Assembly: GCA_012845835.1 (NCBI GenBank)
Contig: JABAKD010000002.1
Span: 24,966,518 to 25,030,517 of the forward strand
Length of the DNA: 64,000 nt
Source: Undaria pinnatifida
Lineage: Eukaryota > Sar > Phaeophyceae > Laminariales > Alariaceae
Direction: 5' to 3'
Part shown: one piece after another, positions 21,946 to 31,615 of the stretch
Layout of the letters: the number at the start of each line of letters is the position of its first letter
Position numbering within the stretch: the stretch's first letter is position 1
Made by a program: the position numbers and the translations under genes
Notes under the pieces: model-generated
Told to the model about the DNA's origin: nothing
The model's input: the letters and a program-made list of their open reading frames with translations, nothing else
The model's database searches: none

Positions 21946-22439
21946 CATCGAGGTTCGTTTTCCAGGTCATCAAGGTGATCAGGCCCAACAGGGGTCGACT
22001 GGGTAGCGCGTTGCGGGTATGAGCACGCGGCGGCGCCGTCACCCTCATGGTGGAGTTGCTGTCGGGTTATCCGACATTGCCGGAAAGCGCCCCCTTTTCG
22101 TCGTATCGGTCCGGTAACGAGTCTAGAGTGTGAAGGTACAGGGAGGCCCTCGCCGCACAGGTGGTAGCGCACGCAGGGGGTGATCGCAAGCGAAATTGGT
22201 CTCTGCTCATTGCGCATGGGTACAGCCACTACGATGGCGGCCGGGGGAGGAAGTGTCAAAGAGGGTCACCAGAGAGAAGTGAAAGTCCTTAGAGCCTTCC
22301 AAGGTGTACACCCGCAATAACCCAAAGAACGAAGGTACAGTATATCGTAAACTAGCAGAGACTGGGAAAACGGGCAAAGGCAGCCAGGCCAAGGTGCTGT
22401 ATGGGGCCAAACACTGCGCCGAACACCGCAGTACAAGCA

Positions 22440-22860
22440 ACTGATATGCCAACGTACCGGGTACGAATAACAGAGCAAAAACCAACCCAAAGAAGAAACT
22501 ACACTGGTAGCATAACAAAACAAAAAACACAGAAAAAATAACAGAAGGACTCCTGGAATGGGATATAATTAGACACAAATGCAAAAAGATGAGACAAGAC
22601 GAAACGTGCATGTCCTCTCTCTCATGTGCCAGGTGTGCTATGGACAAGTGTTGTTCATCACGATCAACGCGAAGGAAGAAACAGAAAGGCAGGCAGAGTG
22701 AACAAAAGACCAATATGTAGAAATAAAGAGAGAAACCAGGTCAAGCAAAAACTATATACTTGTACGCATACCACAGACGGAAAGCACGACAAACATAGTT
22801 TTCCAGCTCTCTGTTACCTGGGCGAGCCTGCAGGCTAGCCACACGGTCTTCCACCTCCTT
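22440..22860 (+). repeat. Family I repeat, copy 2
   Basis: It directly follows the recombinase remnant and matches 9380-9690, with shared words TACCGGGTACGA and GCTAGCCACACGGTCT. It could be the 3' untranslated or terminal region of the recombinase element. Confidence 0.6.
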
Positions 22861-23118
22861 CCTATTCCCGTCAACCGCGGTCTGCGATTTCAGTGCTGCC
22901 GCTGTTGCCCCCCCCCCAGGAAAAACGAAGGCGAAAAAAGCAGAAAAAAGCCGAACAACAGCAAAAGAAACACAATACTCTCTCTGAATCGAAGTCGAAT
23001 TTGGAGGCAAGAAATAGATAGCAAAGGTTCCATGTTAGCCACATTGGTGCCTTGCTACACGATCTGCCAGTTATTTTCTGCTTTCATCGACAGCAGTATC
23101 GGTACAGCAGCCCCCTCC
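22861..23118. other. Spacer, LINE 3' flank
   Basis: It carries a C-run (about 22911), a purine-rich stretch and the end of the minus-strand LINE. No separate gene. Confidence 0.45.
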
Positions 23119-23119
23119 G

Positions 23120-24430
23120 ACCCCCTATCCCCCACCCCCTCCCTTCTCCTTCTCGCCCTTCTTGTTGGCGTCCTTGTTTGCATGCCGTAACCAGCTCTTT
23201 TCCACCTCGGTCCTGTACCACCTCGCCATGAAACCATCCGTCGCTTTGACGATCCCCCGGTACCACGTGCCAACCTGTCTCTACCCCGAACAAAAAGGAG
23301 GTTTCCGTCGATCCCCCTTTGGCTCTAAACACCGCGATGTCGTCTACCAAGCATCAGGCCCGTGTCTTTCCTGGCCGACCCGGTCCCGGGTTTTCCCCAC
23401 CGGCCGATGTCCCAAACATCACCCGCCGGGTTAGGCGCTCAGGTTTTGCCCGCTGTACGGTCCCCGCAAAAAGGAGACGCCGTTTGCGGAAAGTCGTCTC
23501 AACGCTCTCGCGTTGTGCCTTCTTGAGGGCCTGGGCATGCGATACACGGTGGTCGGTGCGTTGTCGGCCATGGAAGCCAATGATCCGAAGGAGGAGCTTG
23601 TGGTGAGCGCTGTGAAGCACAGCGATGTGCTCCACGTCGAGAGTCCACGTCACACACCCTTACAGCAGCGTTTCTATCACCTCGGCCTCTAGCATGCGCA
23701 CCTTCAGCGCGAACGAAGCGATCTCTACATCGTACAACTCCAGCTTAAACCGATCGAAGGACGCCCACGCGAGTCGGATCCGTCGTTTGATCTATGGCTA
23801 AATGTCGGCGGTCTCGCTAATAAGGCCGCCCAGGTACCAAAACTGCACTGTCTGTTTATACTGGCCTGCTGCTTCGATGACGAGCGGCGAGGTAAGGGGT
23901 GTCTGGTTCAGTGTGCGCAGCAGCATGGCTTCCGTCTTCCTCTCCGACACAGTGAGCCCTACTGCTTCGAAGACGTTCATAAATGATCGTCTTCATCTTC
24001 GCCAGGCCTTCCGCTGACTTGGAGACAATGCCTGCATCGTCGGTGTAGAGCATACCCCACGCTGCGCTTTGCACACGATCTAATGGCCCAGCGTTTCCCC
24101 CCCACCCCGTCGTCATCGAGGTGAACCAAATCCCTTAGAATGTCTGGGCCCTCACTGAAGCGTACCAGCACGGCGTGTATCGCAGCGGCGAAGAAGATAT
24201 CGAAAAGCGGAGATGGCACGCATCCTTGCCGCAACCCTTGGGTGCTGTCGACCCGTTCCGAGTACTCACCGTCGTCATTGCGCACGTGAGCTTGCATGTC
24301 ATCGCGGAACTGGCGAGTAACGGTTAGCATCTTCCATGGTACGCCAAAGCGTGCGAACACCACCCACAAAAGTTATCGGTCGACGGAGTCATATGCTTTC
24401 TGCAGCACATGTGCGCTGATTTCCGATTTC
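23120..24430 (-). pseudogene. LINE-1 (local name): non-LTR reverse transcriptase remnant
   Basis: On the minus strand the reverse-transcriptase domain of a non-LTR retrotransposon is clear but spread over several frames. Motif A is KAYDSVDR (24376-24399), followed at once by a stop. Next come [17 protein letters not shown], the LINE hallmark [13 protein letters not shown] (about 24240-24202), the catalytic YTDD motif with aspartates kept (about 24047-24036), then LTVSERKTEAMLLRT and FWYLGGLISETAD. A C-terminal part includes GRQRTDHRVSHAQALKKA and RKRRLLFAGTV, and near the end, in a third frame, WYRGIVKATDGFMARWY. At least four frameshifts or stops make it inactive. The endonuclease and N-terminal regions are absent, so it is 5'-truncated near 24430. 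A second 3' fragment of the same family lies at 51955-52230. Confidence 0.85.
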
Positions 24431-24494
24431 ACCTTTATGCTTTTTGGAGGATGTTCGACTTTCTTTAGCTATGAAATATATACGTGTACCACTG

Positions 24495-24602
24495 TTCTTT
24501 TTTTCCCTGGGGTATTCTTCCACTACAGAGTGACTGAAGACTGTCCTATGATCATGGACTTGATCGTGCGAGTTAATGTGAGAACAACAACAACAACAGC
24601 AG
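24495..24602 (+). repeat. Family L fragment with CAA tail
   Basis: CCCTGGGGTATTC...GAGTGACTGAAGACTGTCC...GTGCGAGTTAATGTGAGAAC then (CAA)n. It is the reverse complement of 42640-42770. The constant end and tandem tail suggest a retroposon 3' end. Confidence 0.65.
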
Positions 24603-24689
24603 TAATGTACCGGGGGATTTTCCTTTCTCGTCCGAGTTCTTGCGTTGCGAGAGGGAAAACACCAGGACTGGTCTCGATAATTTTACCGT

Positions 24690-24915
24690 TAAACCACGGT
24701 TGGTGGTAAATGCCGCGATTCCGTGAATTACCGTAGTTTTCGCTCACCGCGGAATTGTGCCGCGCTAATGCCGTGATTTCTGATTACTGTACCGTGACTG
24801 CCGTGGTTTTCGCTTACCGCGGAAGCGTACCATGCAAATGCCATGATCACGAGTACCCGTGCCATGGTCTACCGTATCAGCATTTTTCGCCGAAGACATC
24901 CCTGGTTATTACAAA
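24690..24915 (+). repeat. Family M repeat, copy 1
   Basis: It matches 26100-26335 and has internal degenerate repeats built on ACTGCCGTGGTTTTCG and TACCGCGGAAGCGT. It ends with TATCAGCATTTT..GCCGAAGACA. No coding capacity. Confidence 0.7.
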
Positions 24916-25210
24916 CGCGCGATGTTATAGATCTATCTGCTAGATCTACCTCCCATCACGACTTTGTATGATACGCGTGGCACGTATTTTCTGACGCGTT
25001 GTTACCGGTCTTTGACCCACAAATCGTACGAGATAAAGTACCAAATATAGCTCACTTAAAGAGGTTTGAGGCTGGTGTTGTTGCGTTTTTTTCATCAAAT
25101 CGCGAGAGGGCGTCGACCCAACCTAACCCCAACCCCAACCCCAACCCCAACCCAGGCTAAGGCTACGACCCGAGCGAGGCTTTCGCCGCGCGTTTGGGAA
25201 AACTGAGAAA
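24916..25210. other. Unassigned, with a telomere-like run
   Basis: No gene. It contains a (CCCCAA)n-type run at 25122-25156, related to but not identical with CCCTAA. Confidence 0.5.
25122..25156. repeat. (CCCAAC)n telomere-variant run
   Basis: CCTAACCCCAACCCCAACCC, then more of the same unit. About six units of a degenerate telomere-like hexamer. Confidence 0.7.
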
Positions 25211-25216
25211 AAACAT

Positions 25217-25561
25217 ATGCGGACCACCCTCAAAAATCGAAATACACTGGCACTTTTATCTGGTCTGATGTGGGTTGAGAACGTCGCAAAGGCTACTGTT
25301 GTATATCCTCGTGAAAGAGTATACGAAGTACTTTCTTACTTTTTGGAAGACCTGCGGGGATCATGCTCTGCCTTACAGCACACCAATACTACGGTACGGG
25401 CGGGGGGCGGGGGTATCCCTACTTTCCCCACCACCGGGCTTGAGCACCTCGTACGAGCGGCTCCGTACCTCGCGGATGAACAAACTTTGAGCGATTTTTT
25501 GGCGCGGCAGCGTAGCTCTTACTATTCATCCCGTTGCGGATTGATATGGCCGCAACGATAA
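25217..25561 (+). CDS. Possible small ORF, unrecognised (114 codons)
   Basis: It starts at an ATG and has mixed composition without low complexity, except one glycine run encoded by a G-rich tract. Words include VVYPRERVYEVLSYFLEDLR and LVRAAPYLADEQTLSDFLAR. I do not recognise a family. There is no start-context or splice evidence, and it sits among repeats, so it may be a chance frame or a remnant. Confidence 0.2.
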   Translation: MRTTLKNRNTLALLSGLMWVENVAKATVVYPRERVYEVLSYFLEDLRGSCSALQHTNTTVRAGGGGIPTFPTTGLEHLVRAAPYLADEQTLSDFLARQRSSYYSSRCGLIWPQR

Positions 25562-25798
25562 GATTAAGACCGCAATGAATGGAGGAAGACTGAGACTACT
25601 CGCGCGAGCGACCCCGAGCCACTATACAAAAAGGCCCGAAAAGTGACCCCCCCACCTTAGTCTGGGCCGTTATTACTACTAGTACCGGTACCTGGTAATC
25701 GTCAGTGGACGCTTGGTTGAAGAGTCCAAGTTTTGAAGAAAGAAGAGCCGCGGGGGTCTATTCTCCCATAAACGTGTGAGCTGCGCGTTTCTTCGCAC
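25562..25798. other. Unassigned spacer
   Basis: No gene. One exact ACCTGGTA octamer at 25690. Confidence 0.5.
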
Positions 25799-25799
25799 G

Positions 25800-25967
25800 A
25801 AACTGATATTTTCACCCATGCCATCCATATCCAGCACAACAACATCCACCCAGGGTCCGCGCCGATGCTTCATGGAGAGACGAGCTCCCTCAGTGGTCAC
25901 AAACTACGAGACAGAGAGACACATTGCAAATAAATACAGCAAGGTAATTTGGCCATGCTATGCAATT
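25800..25967 (+). repeat. Family J repeat, copy 1
   Basis: It shares with 31150, 34105, 38868, 47700, 54880 and 55262 the order CTGATATTTTCACCC, ATGGAGAGACGAGCTC, GTCACAAACTACGAGACAG, TTTGGCCATGC. It is followed by an S1 SINE tail, the same pairing as at 34105 and 47700. Confidence 0.75.
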
Positions 25968-25977
25968 TTCCAGAGAC

Positions 25978-26065
25978 GCCGCCTAATCGCCGAGAGCGCT
26001 TTTATAGCAGCGTAGGTGAGCACAATTCGACCCAAGTCGACCGGGGAAGAAAGGAGCCGAATTAT
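25978..26065 (+). mobile_element. SINE S1 3' fragment
   Basis: GAGAGCGCTTTTATAGCAGCG then CACAATTCGACCCAAGTCGACC corresponds to the S1 body after the tRNA-like head. The head itself is missing. Confidence 0.6.
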
Positions 26066-26099
26066 TCTCGATGTTAAAACGAAGGCGCGAACGGTAGTG

Positions 26100-26335
26100 G
26101 CCGATTGTCCCGGAAACGTGCCATGCAAGTGCCGTGGTCTTTTATTACTGCACCAAGAATACCATGGTCATCGTTTGCTGCGGAAGCTTACCGAACAAAT
26201 GCCGTGATTTACCATTACTGTACCGCGACTGCCGTGGTTTTCGATTACCGCGGAAGCGTGCCGTGCATATACCGTAATCGCGAGTAACCGTTCCATGATC
26301 TATGGTATCAGCATTTTATGCCGAAGACAGCCTGG
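26100..26335 (+). repeat. Family M repeat, copy 2
   Basis: It matches 24690-24915 with internal short repeats (ACTGCCGTGGTTTTCG, TTACCGCGGAAGCG). Confidence 0.7.
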
Positions 26336-26339
26336 AAAA

Positions 26340-27305
26340 TACAACAACGAAAAACAAGTAGGCGAAGACACACTTACCAGGTAGAAAATATAGAAACATC
26401 TAGATGCAAGGATAGATGCATAGATTGATTGATACATGCTACTGCCTGTCTGTCTGTTTGCAGGTGCCAAGAGGCCTTAGGTACGAAATAATATGTACGG
26501 TCGAGTACAGCGGTACTGACAATACCACGTATGATACAAAAAAAAAAAAAAAAAACGTCCGTATGACGGGAAATAAGCCGGACCCCCAGAGGCTTACATG
26601 CTCATATAAGTTGGCTCAGGTGACACCATCGTATGCTCATCTCTTATTAGACGGCCTTAAATTAGTTCATACCAGGGTATTATAAAGGGTACAAAAAACA
26701 TACCATAATACCTGTCGTAGAAGTACTCGTATTAAACGAAAATCAAAAACCACTATAAATACCCTGGATCAGCAAAAACAATCGGCTATTCGGCGACACG
26801 CACCTTTGATCGTTCAGTATTAGCGCAAGAGCTTCCATCTGTAGCGAGTGCAGGGATCTGGCGTTTTGGATCCCCGCTTTAGTTTGTGAATTCCCTGGTA
26901 GTGTGTGAGATGGGCGTTCGAACAGCTTTAGGATCAAGTGCGCACCGCCCGACGCCTGATGCAGAACGCCAGATCTCACTCGCCGGTCTTCCTTCGATCA
27001 ATACAGGTGTGTGAGTGTGCCTTTGCATTACATCAAGAGCAGGAGAGAGATCGCTTCAGAACAGTAGCGATCGACGCCCACCGCATGTTCCATCATGACT
27101 CGACAGCACTAACAACCCAAGCATCAGGCCTGGGCTGGACCTCCGCTGGCCTGCCGCATATGCAGGGAGTACACAGGAACTTGCGCACGAACCCGGTAGA
27201 CCCAAGTAGCTCACTCCCAAGGTTAACACACACTTATAAATAATAATTGTTTCATGCATACTGAATTCCACGTATGTCTGGTTTTGTGCCCCTCAATGCG
27301 GGTTA
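26340..27305. other. Unassigned sequence
   Basis: No gene or shared repeat recognised. It has an A-run at about 26539-26556 and one ACCAGGTA octamer at 26376. Confidence 0.5.
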
Positions 27306-27510
27306 TACAGTTTCCGTGCGCAGAACAAGGTTAGACGTCTTAGTCATGTTGACCCCGGCCTTAGCAGGGGAGTCAGACCTATATCCTTCACAAGGGTATA
27401 CACACCCCGTAACACGCGCGATCGAAGTATCGCACACAGCTTGCAAAAGCTGAGTTTGATGAAAAACCTTTTCGGTCGATCTCACAGCTGAAGCGTATTT
27501 TTTCATATCT
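27306..27510 (+). mobile_element. Family D, LINE 3' end, copy 1
   Basis: A diverged D copy: GTTGACCCCGGC, GGGGAGTCAGACCTATATCC, ACACGCGCGATCGAAGTATC, CACAGCTTGCAAA, GATCTCACAGCTGAAGCGTATTTT. D copies share this 3' end and vary at the 5' end. Confidence 0.65.
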
Positions 27511-27678
27511 GTTAAAACAGTACTCCGGAGTATTAACGTAAAAACATCACGAAAAAACAAGTTTACTCCCATCCACTTCATAGTTATTCTTTGAAATATT
27601 GGAAATCTGCGTCTAACACGCAGGTAGAATATTTCGCTCGCATCCACCTCCGTTTCCCCCCGCCCACGCCCCCCCCCG

Positions 27679-28310
27679 TAAAATATACATATAACAGTTG
27701 GCCTCGGTTGCATCGACGTTGTAAAACATTACATGTATATTGGGATTGGCGTTGGTTTCCAACGACGCTGTAAAACATGCCAATTACGGCGTGAGTTAGA
27801 CAACCAGGGTACCGTTTTTTGTTTTTTTTTGCGGTCACCAGGGTGGTTATCGAGCTAGATCATATTGTGCGGGGTGGAGAACCCAAACTCCGCACAAGGG
27901 GAATGATTGCATCGCGTAGTGTGAATATGGTAAGGCACTCACGAGGCAGTTACGTAGTAGTTAGTACCCATTGCTGTCTCTGGAGTGGCCACACCAGAAA
28001 ACAAAGTATAACTCATTGGTGCTGTCATCCATAAGCAAGAAAGTAGGTACAAGGTGCCGAAGTCCGTCTTACGAGCGGTTTTTGGAAGGATGCAGTTCAC
28101 CCTTCATGCGACTCGCCGAACACCTCACGGCGCTTCGCGCTTGGTGCAAGCAATGTCTGCCTGGTTGATGAAAACCTGCGCTTCGCGCTTGGTGCAAGCA
28201 ATGTCTGCCTGGGTGATGAAAACCTGACGTGCTCCGTCGCGGCATAGTAGGGATGCGAGGGTCTATGGTCATACGACTACGGCCATGAACAAACTGAGTA
28301 CACCCCCCCA
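27679..28310 (-). mobile_element. Family A repeat, copy 2
   Basis: Reverse of 37020-37620. It begins after a C-run (27662-27677) and includes a 49-bp tandem duplication (about 28127-28224, CGCTTCGCGCTTGGTGCAAG twice). In plus orientation of the LINE-2 fragment that follows, it lies upstream of LINE-2. Confidence 0.8.
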
Positions 28311-28412
28311 CACAGCACACACACCCCTCCCCCGCCGGCCCACACAACCCCCCCCCCCCCCTCCCCCGCCACCCACATCGTGCAGGCGACCTGGACCTAC
28401 CAGAAAGAAAAA

Positions 28413-28434
28413 AAATATATATATATATATATAT
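28413..28434. repeat. (AT)n microsatellite
   Basis: About 11 AT units after an A-run, just upstream of the LINE-2 fragment. Confidence 0.95.
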
Positions 28435-28435
28435 A

Positions 28436-28824
28436 CCAGTAGTCGGGAGGAGGACGTGGATGCAAATATATGCCCGTGTGACCCATCAATAGAAAGTAGG
28501 ACTCACGTAGTAGGAGAATGTGAAATGTGCAAGGAGGAACGGGATGTGTTAGTAGAGATGAGGAAATTAGACGTGTGTGACAAGGAAGAGTTTGGTGGAC
28601 TAGAGAGTAGCGAGAAAACGATCGCTATCCTAGGAGATAGATGGTGGCCGCAGACGGCGAAACAGGACGGGGATAGGATAAGCAAACACTTTCTATGTAA
28701 TACATGGAAGAAGCGTAATGAGCGCCCAAATGTTGGAGGTGTCTCTATTAGGAGTAGCAACGGTGCTCCGTCTCGAAAGGGATGCGTGGTCAATGGTCAA
28801 ATGATTAAGGCAAGCAACAAATGA
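28436..28824 (+). pseudogene. LINE-2 (local name): C-terminal zinc-motif fragment of a non-LTR ORF
   Basis: An open frame ends at a stop at 28824. It contains CPCDPSIESRTHVVGECEMC, a Cx1Cx8Hx4Cx2C pattern like the zinc-binding C-terminus of LINE ORF2 proteins, then LGDRWWPQTAKQDGDRI and CNTWKKRNERPNVGGVS. Matching nucleotide copies lie at 37655-37975 (minus) and 56512-56788 (plus). The reverse-transcriptase and endonuclease domains are absent, so it is heavily 5'-truncated. A C-rich tract and an (AT)n run precede it. The downstream D sequence is probably its 3' untranslated region (inference). Confidence 0.65.
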
Positions 28825-29465
28825 GTGCGACCCCCACCCCCCCACACACACATAAAAACACCCTCCCCCTCCCCCGCTGCCCCACCTAAAACCTAAATCT
28901 GCCAGAGTGATAAATACTACCCGACAGGTGATACCACCTCTTTACCTCTCGAGCCCTCCATGTGGCAGCTCCAATTAATCTATCATGTGGTCTTGAACTT
29001 AAAATCCACTTACCCCCCGCCCCCTCCCTCCCCGCCACCCCCGCCATCGCCTAAACCTAGCACTACGCGTACAGTGAGCTCCTATATAATTATGCGACCT
29101 AAAGCTATTGGAAATTTCTCCCTTCCCCCCACCGCCCCCCGTTCCCCTCCCCTCTCCTCCTTTTGAACCCCACTCCCCTCGCTGGTTGTACGACTCACAG
29201 GATATACAGGATATGCTTGATAAACTGATAAATTCCTTCTACACCCGTCATATTTCGTCCCCATCAAAAATGGGTGTTATAGTTCCCGCGCACAGATTGA
29301 TTAACATCACCCTGTTGACCCTGGTACAAGCTACACCGTAGTTCCAAGGGGAGTCGCCGACCTATACCCAGGACACACACCCAGTGATACGCGCGATCGA
29401 AGTATCACACACAGCTTGCAAAGATGAGCTTCGACGAAATCTTCGATCTCACAGCTGGGGTATAT
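28825..29465 (+). mobile_element. LINE-2 3' flank with family D, copy 2
   Basis: C-rich sequence after the LINE-2 stop leads without a break into D: GGTTGTACGACTCACAGG, then CATCACCCTGTTGACCC, GGGGAGTCGCCGACC, CGCGATCGAAGTATC, and the end CGATCTCACAGCTGGGG. The same C-rich segments precede D at 44640-45320. This contiguity supports D as the 3' UTR of LINE-2. Confidence 0.65.
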
Positions 29466-29715
29466 TATGTTTTTTGTTATTGTTATCATTATCCTTATTA
29501 TCATTAATATTAATATTTTAAAAATACTAATTAGTATTAGTATTAGTATTAGTATCAGTATAATCATTATCATTATAATTATTGTTATCATTAGTGTTGT
29601 GGTTATTGTTGTTTTTGTTGGTGGTGGTGGTGTTGTTGTTGTCGTTGTTGTTGCTGTTGTTATTATTATCATCATCATCACATCATCATCATTATCATCA
29701 TCATTATCATCATTT
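29465..29715. repeat. Compound TTA/TTG/ATC microsatellite
   Basis: Successive runs of TTATTG, TTAGTA, TTGTTG, GTGGTG and ATCATC follow directly on the 3' end of family D. Confidence 0.9.
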
Positions 29716-29990
29716 TTGCCCACGACCATGTAGCGTAGACGACGTTCCTACATCAATCGACTACCACTCCGTAAAGCAGCAGACTATTATACGCAAAAAA
29801 CCTCGTGAGGTACGGCATATCCCACACACCCCACATGGAGGCACCGGATAGATCTTGCGGTAGTGCGATAAGCAGCCGTACACAATCAGGCCGACGCGAA
29901 CGGCGTGGTTCGGTTATTAGGTGGGTGAATTTTGTCTTAGTTTTTCCTGTGACAAGTTTTTCTTCGACCCCGGAGGTATTGGAGCCTGTC
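29716..29990. other. Unassigned spacer
   Basis: No gene or shared repeat recognised. Confidence 0.5.
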
Positions 29991-29994
29991 ATTT

Positions 29995-30295
29995 ACCCAC
30001 GGACTAGATAGTGGCGATGACGAGTGAGCCCCTTTGAGCCTTGAGAGGGAAAAACTGACGATGAAAATTGGCGATTACAGCACCGGGCAGTGCTGATCGG
30101 GGGATGATAATAATTGGTGTCCGAAGTGCAACACTGCAAGCCGTGGTACAGGACGGGCGAGGCATAACCCTACTCGCAGTGCTGCTCGGCTACACTTCGT
30201 ACTCGCTCGTGGACGTGAAAATGTCGGAATCACCGTTTTTTTTGTCGCTGTACATGGGCCCCGAAAGATTATTAGCGTGAGAACAACAACAAGAA
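29995..30295 (+). repeat. Family O repeat, copy 2
   Basis: It starts GAGGGAAAAACTGACG and includes GGGGGATGATAAT, GTCCGAAGTGCAAC and GTCGCTGTACATGGGCCCC. It ends GCGTGAGAACAACAAC. The end resembles that of family L, so L and O may share a 3' tail. Confidence 0.65.
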
Positions 30296-30296
30296 C

Positions 30297-30370
30297 CTCC
30301 TTTCCGCTGCGTGTATGCATCGTCAGCAACGACAAGCTCGTTTCCGCTGTGCGTATGCATCATTTTCATC
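30297..30370. repeat. Short tandem duplication, about 44-bp unit
   Basis: TTTCCGCTGCGTGTATGCATC and TTTCCGCTGTGCGTATGCATC, about 44 bp apart. Confidence 0.7.
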
Positions 30371-30387
30371 GTTAGTATTGTTACGTC

Positions 30388-30582
30388 ATGCGTCCAAGTA
30401 GCATAACGGCACCATCATCACCTGAACACAAACAAAGGAAGAACTTGGACCGAATAACGACCAACGACCAAGCAAACACGTGGACGATCCACAGAGCAAC
30501 CAACGCATGGCACACGCGCCGCGTCTTGGGCGTGCTGTGCATGGTGCCTCTGCTCGTGATGAGCTATAGTCTATATATGTAA
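30388..30582 (+). CDS. Possible small ORF or exon with C-terminal hydrophobic segment
   Basis: It starts at an ATG. The first 45 residues are polar (HKQRKNLDRITTNDQANTW). The end is hydrophobic (VLGVLCMVPLLVMSYSLYM), like a single membrane anchor. The stop overlaps GTAAGC, a fair splice-donor match, so this could instead be an exon that continues elsewhere. No family is recognised. No acceptor, promoter or downstream exon is evident. Confidence 0.25.
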   Translation: MRPSSITAPSSPEHKQRKNLDRITTNDQANTWTIHRATNAWHTRRVLGVLCMVPLLVMSYSLYM

Positions 30583-30599
30583 GCATATATATCTATACA

Positions 30600-31148
30600 A
30601 GTGATACTAACAGCAAAACAATACCTGGTATCTCAGGGGAGCGCACAAAGCAAACACAAACGGAGCCACACTCCTAGGAAGGTCAGAACGAAAATAAATC
30701 GGGGCGTTGTGATTTCTGTGCGAATCGAGAAAATGACGGGGGGGGGGTTAACTTTTTTTACTTGGTTTAAGCAAACCCTCCTGTCTGGCTTCGAAAAAAA
30801 AAATCTTTGTTTTTTGTGCTCCCCTGGGGCAGGTGGCAAACTGCTTGCGTGCATCGAGGAAGCTGCCCAAAGGCGGGAAAACAAAGCATCCCATACCTCA
30901 TACACAGATGGAGAGAGAGAATCGCATCACAAAGACGCTTATTATCATTATCTCCGTCGTCAGTATCGTCATCAGTATTATCATCATCGTCGTCATTATC
31001 CTCGTTGTCGTTGTCAATGCCACTACTGCCCGCCGTATGCTCCTCCATCACATCTGTTTTGTCCGTCTAACACAAGTAGTAGTGGAGTGGTGGATACATG
31101 ATACCTGGTACCTCTTGCGTTCGTTTTGTTTTTTCCTATTTCTTGATC
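30600..31148. other. Unassigned sequence
   Basis: No gene recognised. It has a short degenerate ATC-type repeat at about 30940-31010 and exact octamers ACCTGGTA at 30623 and 31103. Confidence 0.5.
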
Positions 31149-31149
31149 C

Positions 31150-31345
31150 TTCTTTTCTTTCTTCCTTGCAAGTTGTCTGATGTGCTGGCTTGCTTTTGTT
31201 CCGCCTTCGTATTCATTGCGCTTGGCACTGCTTGGCTATCTAACCTTGCTGTATTTGCGATGTGCCTCTCTGTCTTAAAGCTTGTGATCATTGAGCTCGT
31301 CTCTCGAGGAGGAGGCATATGCACGGACACTGGTTATGCTGGATA
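31150..31345 (-). repeat. Family J repeat, copy 2
   Basis: Reverse of the J order: GATGTGCTGGCTTGC, CTTGCTGTATTTGCGATG, TGTGATCATTGAGCTCGTC, GGACACTGGTTATGCTGG. Confidence 0.75.
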
Positions 31346-31505
31346 TATACGGGCGGAAATGTCATTTGAACGTCAAGACCACACACACCTGGTAAAATGT
31401 TTGGGTGCATCAAGCACGCTGCGAAACGGGCGAACAAACATCCCACGCCTGGTACACAGATCGAGAAAAGTTTTCCACCCGCCATGAAGACGCCATCATC
31501 TTTAT
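31346..31505. other. Unassigned spacer
   Basis: No gene recognised. Confidence 0.5.
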
Positions 31506-31507
31506 TG

Positions 31508-31508
31508 T

Positions 31509-31556
<48 letters not shown>

Positions 31557-31615
31557 TACTATAATAGTCGTCATCATTATCATCCATCATCATCATTAAC
31601 ATCATCATAACATCA
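31508..31615. repeat. (ATC)n microsatellite
   Basis: A largely pure ATC run to about 31556, then interrupted. Poly-Asp and poly-Ile frames are artefacts. Confidence 0.95.

Larger units (their letters stand above)
20368..22437 (+). pseudogene. Tyrosine-recombinase element, broken
   Basis: The region from 21304 encodes, across several frames, a tyrosine recombinase (phage-integrase fold) as found in Crypton- or DIRS-like elements of eukaryotes. Visible parts in order: a SAM-like core-binding segment (APSSHRAYWSSFWSWTAF, from about 21346); a helix-rich link; GGRVLWVSLALGYF (about 21725); the first catalytic arginine in RSNEIFAS (21778); CLTRRYVSLFQG; PFSSYRSGNE (about 22094-22123); a box-II equivalent CSLRMGTATTMAAGG (22204), where the usual HxxR histidine is cysteine; and VYTRNN with the likely nucleophilic tyrosine at 22307. 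It is broken by stops, frame changes (for example near 21770 and 22280) and an ACT repeat at 21900-21945. The upstream part (20600-21250) is glycine/alanine-rich and may be a disordered N-terminus. A 72-codon ATG frame at 20368-20583 may belong to it. Confidence 0.75.

Noticed and set aside
22207-22713. 168-codon minus-strand frame
   Set aside because: It lies opposite the tyrosine-recombinase remnant and is its shadow. The composition is leucine/phenylalanine-rich without motifs.
27971-28168. Conserved 65-66-codon frame shared by three family A copies
   Set aside because: Conserved because the DNA repeats are similar. The start codon is not ATG and no protein-level signal separates it from nucleotide identity. 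Worth a Ka/Ks test only with many copies.
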